A stretch of DNA of 64,000 nucleotides, taken from Ctenosaura bakeri (taxonomy: Eukaryota > Chordata > Lepidosauria > Squamata > Iguanidae). This document shows, piece by piece, positions 46,901 through 58,900 of this stretch (position 1 is the stretch's first letter; each line of letters begins with the position of its first letter). The position numbers and the translations under genes are program-made. The notes beneath the pieces were generated by a model, which made no database searches, was not told the DNA's origin, and saw only the letters and a program-made list of their open reading frames with translations. The stretch spans positions 124,001 to 188,000 of the forward strand of contig CAOLHI010001658.1 of the NCBI GenBank assembly GCA_948474755.1, in the 5' to 3' direction.

Positions 46901-49900
46901 ATTACATTATCCTGTACGTTGATTTTTTTTTAACTTTATCTTCTTTGACATTCAAACATTATACATTAGAAAGTAAAACACCCACAGATCTTATCTCTCA
47001 ACTTAACTGAAAGACAATAATAAGGTACTTTTCTTTTTCCATCACCACCATTAACGTCAGCTGGGTTTTTCCCCTTCCAAAACCCATTCCAGGAAATGTG
47101 TGAATCTAATTCTGAGATACCCATATGAACACAGAATTTCATTTCTTTTCTAAACATTCTTGTTTGTTCAGCTAAGAACCAGGGCATATACGTCAATTAT
47201 GGCATGAGGAAAGGAAACTCAGTTTGAATTTCTTCCCTTTGAACAAAGGTGAATGCATACTTGAATAACCACTCTAATTGTAAAAGAGTCCTATATTAAA
47301 AATACACAATATGCTAATGTCACACAACTCCATCTTTTGGCCGTCCAAGTCCAAAGAAGCTGTTTCTGTACTAAATCTGAACAAATTGAAACTTAATCCG
47401 GATAAGGCAAAGGTGCTCCTGGTCAGTCAGAAGGCAGATCAGGGAATAGGAATTCAGTTTGTGCAGGATGGAATTATACTTCTGCTAAAATCACAGTTTT
47501 GCATCTGGGGTGTATTCCTGGACTCATATCTGAGCCTGGAGGCCTAAGTTTGAGGTTTGGCCAGGAGTGCATTTTCACTGTTAAAGCCAGCACACCAGCA
47601 TGGTGATACATGCCTTGATTACATCCCACTGTAACACATTCTATGTGGGGCTACCTTTGGAAACTGTTCAGACTTCAGCAAATACAAAATGCTAAGGCCA
47701 GGCTGTTGACCAGGGCTGGTTACAGGGATTGTGTGACTCACCTGTTGACACAGCTTCATTGGCTACTGGTCTGTTTCTGGGCAGAATTTCATGCTGTTTT
47801 TGACCTTTAAATCCCTACACAGCTTGGATCCAGCTTATCTAAATGACTGTATCTCCTTATACAAGCTAATATAAGCTTTAAGATTTGTAGAGAACTTTTA
47901 TCTCAGTCTCACCACTTTTTCAGAGATGATTGGTGAGGACTTGGGAGAGAACTTTCTCTGTAGCTGCTCCCAAACTGTGGAACCCCCTTCCATTGAAGCT
48001 CCAGATTTGGCCCCCTCCCTGCTTTCTTTCCACCTGCAGTTGAAGACCCTTTAATTCAGCCAGACCCTTTAATTTTAATTATGGAGAAGTAGTGTGTGTG
48101 TGTGTGAGAGAGAGAGAGAAAGAAAAGAGAGAGAGAGAGAGAGAGATCCAGTGGGCTGTAGTGGTAAGACCACTGGACTATGACCCTGGAGGCCAGAGTT
48201 TGATTCCTGACATTACCATGGAAACCCACTGTGTGACCTTGGGCACTTCACACACTTTCAGCCCCAAAAAACTCTGTGATATGGTCACCTGAGGATTGCC
48301 ATAGTCTGAAATTACTTGAAACACAAAAAGTATGCATGTTTAAAATGGTGTGCTGCATTTTTTTAATTGTTTACTCAAAATTATGTTTTAAATTGTCTTT
48401 AATCATTTTTTTAAAATAATATTGTTGTTTCATTCTTTTAAATCTTTTGTAAACTAATGTTTTCGGCTTTTTTTTCTTCAAATTATTGTAAGCCACCTTG
48501 AATGCCACCCTGGAAGAAAGGCAGGATGCAATTAATCTCAACTTCAAAATCTGGGTCTTCCCAAGACTTTCAGAAATAAATGTAGGTATATGAGATCATC
48601 ATTCTGGATTACAATTTAAATTGTATCTCAGCTAGGTTAGGCTCATCTAGCCTAACCAGGCTCATCTCTGCCAAATTAAATACATTTTCTTGGGAGATTT
48701 CCCATTCCACCCTCAACCTGGAAGACCAGTGCTCTCACCAAAAAAGGCTCCCTTCTAAATAGCATGGGTTGGGATGTGATGGGTAGCTGGATGAAAGGAC
48801 TATTGGCCAAAATTAGCCAGAAGAACTTTTCAGAAAGATCCTCCTGCAGGAACAACAACTTAGGGCAATGGCCACTCCCCAACCCATTCCATCCTATAGT
48901 CTTCAGAAGGGGGTCCTAGAAGAGGTTTTTCTGGAGTCTATGGGATTCAGGAAGGAAAAAAAACTTCTATGAGTTTATGTTCACACAACATAAGATCCAA
49001 GAGACTCTGTAGATAACTAATAAAATAGAAGTTAAGTGGGGATGATCACTTTATACTGTGGTGCTTAGTTAACCTACATAGTTAAAGCAGTTTAGTGACT
49101 TTTCAACTGCCATGCTCTATCCTATTGAATCCTGGGATTTGTAGTTTGGTGATGGAGTCAGAGTTGTCTGTTAGAAATCTCATGTCTGTTTCTCTGAACT
49201 TAGCTCTAGAATTCTCTAGCAGAGAATTCTAAGCACTTTTGCAAACCACTGCACATCCCAGGATACCATATGGTATGATATGAGATGATACCAAACTTCT
49301 GAAACTGTGGATTATAGATGTTTTCAGAGTTTACGTGGCAGCTCTGAAAGTTATGTATTTATCTCAAATATTCACATAAAAGCACCAATGTCCTTCCACA
49401 ATGTCAAGAGATTGAAAAACTGGCCAATGTAAAGCTGAAGTCTAGGTAAGCCGTATTAAATAACCATAGACAGCGCATATGGCGCAAGTTCAAAACACTC
49501 TGAAACATGTTATATAAAGACACAGAACGAGCTTAATAAAAACAAAACAAACTTTAACAAATATTCAGTAATGTATAATTTAACTCTTACTACAAAACCA
49601 TTTGTCTCTGCTCTATAGTCTTCACAGTGATTGCTGTACAGAATGCTAGCATACAACAAATGAGAGAAAATGAGATTAAGCCATGCTCAACACTTCCAAG
49701 TACATTTAGAAACCTACCTTAAGCAGTGTTGATAGAAACTAAAGCATTTCACTGAAAACCAGAATTCTTTTAACTGGATTAAAGAAGTGAACTTACTTGT
49801 CATTCTGTTGCTTGAGTGATTCGTTCAGCTTTTTTATGTTCTCAAGTTGTTTGTTCAACGAATTACACATTAGCTGTAGATCATTATATTGTTTTTCTAT

Positions 49901-52900
49901 TGTTTCATACCTAAAATGTTTAAATTACTACTATTAAATAGAATAAAGCTATGTAGTTTTATAACATATTATTTTGATAAAACATTACACTTCCTAGTTT
50001 CAAAATTAGAACATTTTGTGACTTGCTCATATCACTTATCCGTAGGTGTGTGTCACAGCACAAGTGTGACTTTCAGTACAAGGCTTACATGTAACACTGG
50101 TCACAGATTTCTGATATTTTTATGCTTTAAGATTCAATGCTAATCAATTCAGTGCCTAGCAAACTTGCAACTTTTACATCTGATAAATCTGCATCTGATA
50201 AAATACACGGGAGTCCATGTTCAGGATTCCAGGCTCCCAAACATGCCCTCCTCCAGCCCCCTCCTCACTTTTTTTCCCTTTTCCAACTGCCACATGACTT
50301 TCCATGGTTACTGAGCATTTTCAGTTCTGCTTCACAGAGGAAATTTCTCCTCCTTTTTCAAAGATTTCCCCCCAGTTCTGCACATCTTGAGGTTCCTTGT
50401 ACACCCTGATATCTTCCTCTTGTTTTTCAGTGGGTATTTGGGCTTGAGTTCTATCCACACTTTCCTATTAGAGGGTGTGACATGGTTGAACAAGAGTACC
50501 CGTGTTACTAAAATGATTCCCGGATGAGAACATCTAGCTTTCTAAGACAGTAGTTGACCTGAATACAGAACTCAGTTTCTGAGAAGTTTAATCTTATGAG
50601 AAAAGTGTTCTATTCCCATTTGGATGGAGTGTTACTCTAAAAATAGCAATGAGTTCCTACAAACTAGTCAAGTTTCTAGGACTATTTGCTCCTTCAGGAT
50701 ACCACAAGGGGCTACCAATTACTGCTTCTCCAGTCAGACTAATCCAGTACTGTGTTTAAAATCTGAGATTCTTCCTACCACTAACCACAATAATGTAGCT
50801 ATTCCTATTTCATTCTTGCACATACAAATTCTGCAAGAAAACCCTGTTCAAATCACTCTCTCATTTTGAGAGAGTACATACAATCATATAACGTGCTTGT
50901 ACACATTAGGGTTTTTGTCTGATTATTCCTTATGCAAGGGTGCACGGGGGAGATATTAGTCCAGAATTTACTTTCCTATACGTCTTTCAGGATAACGCAG
51001 CATCTTACTTTTGAAGAAGGTCAATGGAAGATCTTTTTAGCAGTTCATGCTCTTCTGCTATAGTCTGTAGCTTTCTATTGTGTTGAAATAGCTGTTCGAT
51101 ATCACTTTGTGCCCGTTCAGATTCTACCTGCTGTGCTTTTAACAATGCCTCAAGATCTTCATTTTTTCGTTCAGCATCCTTCAACATTGAAGCAAGAGTC
51201 CTAGCCTTTTGGAAAAATATAGAAAATTATTCCAGTAGAGACCTAATTAGCTGATGCTCCATCCCACAATACATAAAAGGCATCCAGTAGAAAGAATACT
51301 GCTGGCAGGGTATATTCTGTCTCCCCAGTGCAGGACTTTGCATGCTCCCCAGCTCTGTTCTAGAGATTGGGTGTTACCCCAGAGCAGAGCTTTATGTGCA
51401 CAGAGATGCAGGAGAAAATTCAAATTTTCTCTTTATGAGAGTTCTACATTAAACCAATCACTTCCAAAGGGCACTCAACAGTTTTTCAAACTAAATATTA
51501 ATAAAAAGGGTTTGGAACTTGACATATCCTCTCTTCAGATTAATGTTAAAATTAATCATTGCAGTTAAGCTAAACATTCATACTGAACTTTCATCTTATA
51601 AAATAGGATAACCTAATTAAAGAACTAATAATGAACACTGCTGTAAGGAGTCTTTCAATGCCAGCAGTTGAGCAGGCACCAAGTCAATTCTTCTCCGATG
51701 ATTTCAGTTTTACTCACCTCTGACTCAGCTTGAGCTCTCTGGCAACGATACTGGGCAATAAGTCTATCAGCTTGAGCAAGAGCTAATGCCTTTGCTTCCA
51801 AAAGATCCTGCAACCTTGTTTCTTTGGACTAAAAACAAAATAGAAACAAAATAATTTGAAATGCAGATATAAGCAAAACAGGCACATTAAACATACATAT
51901 GAAAAGTGTACTCACTGCCAACGCAGACAGTTTCTGCTCATACACATCCATTATTTCAGATATCCTTACATCTGTGGCTGATTCCTTCATCTGTGGGAAA
52001 TGTTGACAGTATGAGCTACAACAACATGCAAAACTTTAGTCAACATGCTACCTATATGGACAAATAAAATGCCTGAGAAGAGTAATAACTTCAGTGTTGG
52101 CAGATAATCAACATTTGTTCACTTTCCCATATTAACAGATCAATAACATAATAATGTTCACGGAAGAAATTAGTACAATACATATAATTATATTGATACC
52201 TCATAAAACAAATGCACCATGTTTACTGTAAAAGTGACCATTTCAAACAGAACAAACTATTTAATATTCATTTATATTGTATACTTAGGGGTCCTTCGAT
52301 AATCATGCTGATTTCCAGGAACTGTAATCTGAATAGTAGTGTTTAGAATGTCCTATTAACACAATGTTCTGTTAACAAACTTTGGCTACTTGCATATAAA
52401 TCTCACTTCACCAAATCCCAATATATTTTTCCATATTGAACTAGTCCTACCAAAGTCTAGCATTTGACCATGTTTACACCATGCTTATACCACGCATTAC
52501 ACCATGCTTTTATATAATGCCTTCTATAGCAACTTGTGACTCTTGACTTCAGAAGTCAGAGCCTGGAACGGAATGCCTTATATTTTGTACAGACCAGGAC
52601 AAAGATGGTTTTATACAAAAAAAAATTGCATATTAAATACTGTTAACCTCCAAGCCAGATTGGAGTTTCTGTATCAGTTCCTGAATGCTGTGCATTTCAA
52701 CATCATCATTTGGAGGGGAAACAGAAGAGCACTTCAGTGAGTTAACACAAGTCATGGACGTTTGCATGTGGCTTCTTTTAGATACATGCTCTACTTCCTG
52801 TTGTCTGTACGAATTATTAGCCGCAATGCTTTCACCAAGCCTGTATAAAACCAAAACATATACAAAAAATAACAACAGGAAGGAACTGCAATTAAATACA

Positions 52901-55900
52901 AATAGCAGCATCTCATGAAATAGGGGCAAAATCTGGGAAACAGCAGAAGTCCCAGAAAGGAACTTAAAGGTAACATTAATATGAAAGCCAGATTTAAAAA
53001 AATATCAGAAGAAACCCACATTATAGCAGGAAAATCTGGCAATGGTGCAGCTTCAAATAGCATTCTGAGTCCAGCATGGACTTGCTCTCTGTGGTCTGAG
53101 GTTAAAGCAAACGCCAAGGGTGTAACGAGACGCTGATCCTAGAGACAAAACATTTGCAATTATTTTAGAAAACTAGACAAGAGGTACACAAGAAATCCAT
53201 GTAGTAAAAATGTTCATTCTACCTGTTGCATTCTTGCTTTGTGATATATAAACATGTCAAATGAACATAGCTACAAACCTTATTTTGTGAAACTGCTATT
53301 GCTGCATGCCTTTAAATAATTACCAACTTATGGTGACCCTGTTATTTTCCAGGCCCTTCCTACCACCACTGTAATCCTTTTCATTCCCAAAATAGACACT
53401 GGAGGTCAAAGGGTATTGTGGAATGGTGTGGAGCATGTGGAACTTCAGTACTATTGAAGAAATGACAAAAGGTAGTTGCAGAGTGCTTCCCCCTGCACAC
53501 AAAAGACTTTAGAGCACACAAGGCACTGGGCAGGTCCAGGTAATGGCAAACCAGCTTGTGCTTTGATGAATTCAGTCATGGTTTTGTATCCCACCTTGTC
53601 ATGTAAAGAAACTATGGCTTATTAGCTAGCCAGAAACCACTATTAGAAGCCATGGTTTGTTGCTGGTTTAAATAAAATAGTATCTGTAAACTATATGTTA
53701 TAATTATGTTCAAACCCAGAAAGAAAGCTTGACTTTGTCCTGTTTCCCCAGGCTGCCCACCTGAAAGAAGTGACAAGGAGGACAGAAACAGACCAGAAGT
53801 GGAGAAAACAAACTGTGGTTGGCTTTACTGTTTGCAGAAGAAATCATTACTAAAGTAACAAACCTATTTGACAGTACCTCATTAATAATATGCATACTAA
53901 AGTCACAAGAAAGTTGTATGATCTTTGACTGGATTGCAAAATTAAGTACTTGCACATTTTCAAGATGAAGATTAGCCTGATAACACTGTCAGTCACCACT
54001 ACAGAAATGATCATAATCATGCACACCCTCTTTTAATGGAGATTAAACTAACACAAAAAACTTACTTGTAGAACTTTGTAAAAGCTGACTTCCATATTAG
54101 GTATCAACTGCTTAAGCTTGCTCATAAGATCCAGCATTTTTAGGATCAGATCAGCAGTGAGCTTACTGAAAAAAAGCAGAAATTAAAGGCAAGCATTTTT
54201 ATAGTTAGTGTGTGTGCTTCAACTTCTGAAACTAAACAACGAACTCTGAAGAAAGCCAGTTTCCTTTTCAAAATGAAAATAAAATATGAGACTTTTTAAA
54301 ATGTGAGTGATTAATTTTTATCTGCAAAACAGAAAAGTTGCAGTTACATATTAAAACATGTGAAACAACTTCTGCCTAATCAATCTAATTTCTACTTCAA
54401 TTAACTTTCCTCTGAATATAAATGGCTTTAAACCATCAACAATTATGTTGTGGTCATTTAAAAAAAATTACCAAAAATATGAACATGACAAAGATGCTAC
54501 TATATGCTGATCACAGCATGTCTTCACTAGGTTAAGAACATAAGACTAAACCCATATGATGTTTTTGGTTGTGGTAACCAGTCTTTTAACATTCTTTGCA
54601 CAGGAAAATCTATCTGATCATATTTTTTTTGTTCTCATTCAGGAGTAAAAACTAATAAGAAACGATAGCCTTATAACTGCTATTGTTTTTACATTTGTTA
54701 TCATTCTTGGGCTCTCTTTATAGAGAAAAATCCTTAAGGATTGCTTACAAATAAAATTGAAACACAATAGTAAGGCTACAAAACAATATTAAAACCAAAC
54801 ATCTATTGTGACAGTTAAAATGGGATTGAGAGTGTTTTAAAATTGAAATCCTAGTAAGAAAGCAAGAACTAAAGTAATTCTAAGCTAGATACCATTGGAA
54901 CAGATGTGTATATCTTCCAAAGCTTTTTCCTTTGGTACCTTCAGCATACAGAGAATCAACAAGCAACACTTTCCATTTTATTTGGATTAGACCACTCACA
55001 AACAGAGGGACAGAGTCCATTTTACGTCCTGCACAGAGCATAACCTTGTTTAAACTACATGTGTAGGAAGCTACATATGTCTGTAGCATGATGTTGCATG
55101 TCCTTGCAGATATGTCTTTCATAAGAACAAACATATCTTTTGGGTGTCCCTGTGTGCTGGTCCTGGTCTTTTCATCCTGACTAAGAAGGTCTGAAGGGAG
55201 CTTGAATGTAAATAGGAGCCTCCATGTAATCAGAAATCCTGCAAGTGTTGGCCTCCAAATCACATGGAAGCTTCTGCTCACTTTCAAATAAACAAGTGAA
55301 GAAATCACCTCCAGACCCTTCCACTTAAGATGAGAAGGTCACTGGTAGGATGAGGCTGATATAGAGGGCCTCATACTCCAAAAAATGCTCCTCTCCCGCC
55401 TGAACAGGACTAATCTGCTACTGGGATGTCTTCTTTCTACTTTCTTAATGTAAAGGGACCTAATTATTTATCATTATTTATCAAAAAGGTTTCTATATTG
55501 ATTCTCATTTGAACAAATTACTACTGTGATAATGCTTTCAACTATGCAAACATTGCTCTCCTCAAAATATGTAAGCAACGAACTTGAGCAAAACTTCCAA
55601 ACACATTTTCATGCCGGAAAGAAAAAACTCCTAAATATTGTAATGAATACACAGGCCTTCAAGTTTCAGTTTCAAGCATAACTTGTCAGCTACTAGGACT
55701 CATCAATTATATGATGGTGTTAAGTTCTTCCTTCTATAGAAAAAGCTAAGCTTCTCCTTTAAAAAATAAGAAAAATAAGCAATTTTATCTATAGTTTTTT
55801 TTCAGTTCTGCTTACCTTAGTTCAGTCTCCACTACTTTTGCCCCAAACCCAAAATCAATCCCACTGCATGTGAACTGGTGTTCGATCAAAGATGTACATT

Positions 55901-58900
55901 TGCTAGTTGTCAGAAGTTTAGTAACTCGCATTTTTAGCATGTCATCTGCACAAAGCGGTATTGTTCTGTTAAGGATACAGAGTCTGATCCATAGTTTCAA
56001 ATCATAAGGAAATTCACAACAGTTCTCCCCCCACATTCGCAGGTTTGACTTTCGCGGGTTTATTTGCGATAGCGTTGCCTCCCCGCTTCTGCCCCCCTCC
56101 TGCCCCCTGCCAGCCAGGGCAATAGCGCTGACAGTGGGCAAGAGAATGAAAGGGAGGAGAGATCCTTCTCCCCCTTGCTCTCTTGTGCTGCTGCCTGTGG
56201 GATTGTGCCAGTGGGGAGAGAGAGAGCGAAGGGGACAAAAGAACCTTCTCTCTCTCACTCTTCTGTACTGCTGCCCACGGGATCATGCCAGTGGGGAGTG
56301 AGAGAGTGAAGGACACTAAAGATCTTTCTCTCTTTCACTCTTCTGCACTGCTCTCCGTGTGACTGCATGGGCAGGGATGAGAAAGCGCAGGGAAGATCTT
56401 TGGGCACAGAGAAAAGATCTCCCCTCCTGCACTCTCCCGCCCATTACCCATGTGGGCGCGCCTGCAGCAGCACAGGAGAGTGCAGGGAATGGTATTCGTG
56501 GTTATTTGACTTTCGCGGGGGTTCTGTGTCCCTAACCCCCGTGAATGTGGAGGGCCTACTGTAGTGACTTTTTCAGCAGTAAAGTACCTGTGTTGTAAAC
56601 ATGCATTCCCCAAGCATGTTCATTATATCTAATAACTGGACAATACTCTCTATTTACTTTTCGATAATTCAGAATATATTAGATATTGTAATTTATCCAA
56701 AAACTCAAGCAGTAACATATGGTTATCAAGGCTACTTTAACTGTCTGGATTCCAGACAAGGTATCTTCTATAGGCTGCATTTTTGCTCAAGAGACACTTT
56801 GGTTCTAAGTATTAGTTAAAAGGAAATGGATTCCTTCTAGTTTATTTCACACGTGTAGTTTCTTGGTAAACTTAACAACCATAACAAAAAACTTGCATGA
56901 AGGATATTTATCAAGACATCAGTAGCTTTGATCATTCTTTCACATTTCTTCTTTGCCAACACATCTTCTAGTATATGATCTGGGAAATGAAGATGGTCAA
57001 GGAGAACAGGCAGGAGAAGATCCACAAAGCGCTCGGCTGTAGCACTATTACCTGTATCTATGACATCCTGTTGCAAAAATATTAAATGAAATGGTAACAT
57101 TACATTGCAGACTGAGATGTTATCACATCTCTTCTGCAAACTTTGGCTTCTTAGTCTAAAGCTATACAGCCTTCTTCTCAATTCTCTAATATGTAATGCT
57201 TTTCCACTGTTCTCAATTTATCATTACAGAAGATACTGAAAGAACTCTATCCTGGTTTAGTTTGAATTATAATTGCTGCACGTATAGCACATAATCTATA
57301 ATTTTCAGATGCCTAACAAATCTTAAACATAGTACTTTAACTCATATGTCATTACTTCAGAGTTGACTTACAAAATCATATAAAAATCGAGATGTAATCC
57401 AAATCAGCAGCTAAAACATATCTATTCTAAATATATGCAAATAGGACTTTGGAGATATTACAAAGAAAAACAAGTTCTTTTTTGCACTAACTCACATCTC
57501 TTATTTTTATACAGCAACAATGAAGCTACCCTGGCTGCAAATCAATATCTTACATACAGTAAAGTGGCTATAGTCAGGCAAATTGCTTCATCTGAATTTA
57601 GAGTTAAGACAGTAGAGCAAATGCCCAATTTGCCTTTTGGATGGACTAGAAGAAACTACTTCAAGTCTACTGTAACAGAATTAGATACCTCAAGTATCTC
57701 CTTGAATAGCTCCAAGGCAAGATTTGAGCACTTTTCAGATGCTTCCAATGGCTGGTTGGACCAGTGTACTAAGACGACAGATGGCTCTGAAGGCTTAGAT
57801 CGAGTTGTAAGCCTTGCACTTCCACTGCTTGTCTTACTTGGTTCCAATATTGCCTGACGCAAAATATGACGAAGTTCTGTGACTGAACAAAAGGCAAGCA
57901 GTAACTCTAACACCTGAGCAAAAAGCACAAAAACATTTTTTTTTCAATTTTCACAGCAAAATACTCCTTCATTAGGTTATTTTACATTTTTACACTAGGT
58001 TATTTTACATTTTTACTGTAATGAGTCATTTTGAGGTTCAATTACTACAGTAACAAAGATTTAATGTGAACAGACTCCTTGAAAGACCCTGGATCCTTCC
58101 ACAGATAAAGTAACACTACAGGATGGCAGACCGTGCATATATGAATAGTCTTGAGGACATAGTATTTACAAACATGAATGGAAGCTATGCACAGTATAAC
58201 GCTCACAAGTGCACATGATACAGTATGCAAAGAACAAACATCTATTTGCTGAAGACCACATACAGTGTTCTACACAATTTAAAATAGATTTAGCTATTTG
58301 GACAACTATACATATTTATAAGGAAGCACACGGTCTAACTGACTAAAGAGAGGGAGGAGCCAGCTAGGGGGGAGGAGTCTTATTAGGAGCTCCCAACAGC
58401 CCTCTAGCTCATTTCCCAGAGGAGAGGGCAGAGGGTGAGCTGGGTCTGTGAAGACATCCTTGACCAGATGTTGTTTACAGGCTAGTGGGGCTGTGCTTGT
58501 TTGTTTGCTTGTTTTTGTTAAGTCTCCTTGTGCTGGCTGTGTGCTCTCTCTGAGCACACGGTCTAACTGACTAACGAGGGGGAGGAGCCAGCTAGAGGGG
58601 AGGAGTCTTATTAGGAGCTCCCAACGGCATGCACCTTTGGCACGTGCTGTTGAACTCCTCTACTTCAATTCTTCAAGTTCAACCCTTGGCAATCAGCAGA
58701 GCAGATGTAGGTTGCATAGCAGAATGTGAGAAAAAAAGCCCGGTTATTCTTTCTAGACTCCTATTCCCTGTACTACTCTCTGTAGTATCAAGGACAGAAG
58801 GGGAGGGAGCTGCTGTGGTCACCTGTAGCACTTGTGATATGTTCCTTTTCTTGCCACAAGATGTTGTTGGGTACACCTGCAGTAAGTGTAAGCTGGTGAC

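Larger units (their letters stand above)
47325..48545 (+). mobile_element. L2-type LINE, RT tail and 3' end, split by a SINE
   Basis: 47325-48085 retains [19 protein letters not shown] (the family 'LKLNPDKTE-LL' block), then cttcagcaaatacaaaatgctaagg-like '[11 protein letters not shown]' and cagcttcattggctactggt ('LHWLPV') remnants. The 3' end resumes at 48340-48545 with attgtaagccaccttgaatg. A GT/GA microsatellite and a SINE interrupt it. Located in a CIP2A intron, antisense to the gene. Confidence 0.75.
46557..49796. other. CIP2A intron with nested repeats
   Basis: Contains the L2/SINE nest (47.3-48.5 kb) and a decayed family A MITE (49.07-49.30 kb). The remainder shows nothing recognisable. 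An imperfect palindrome agaattctctagcagagaattct lies at 49208-49230. Confidence 0.6.

Noticed and set aside
53290..53345. SINE-like string catgcctttaaataattac / caacttatggtgaccctg
   Set aside because: Only about 45 bp resemble the SINE 3' part; too short and diverged to annotate as a copy.
55958..56316. Long minus-strand frames (148 and 100 codons) running upstream of the CIP2A exon at 55.8 kb
   Set aside because: The parts right of 55957 are intron and Tigger-like MITE. Only 55816-55957 is conserved CIP2A sequence.
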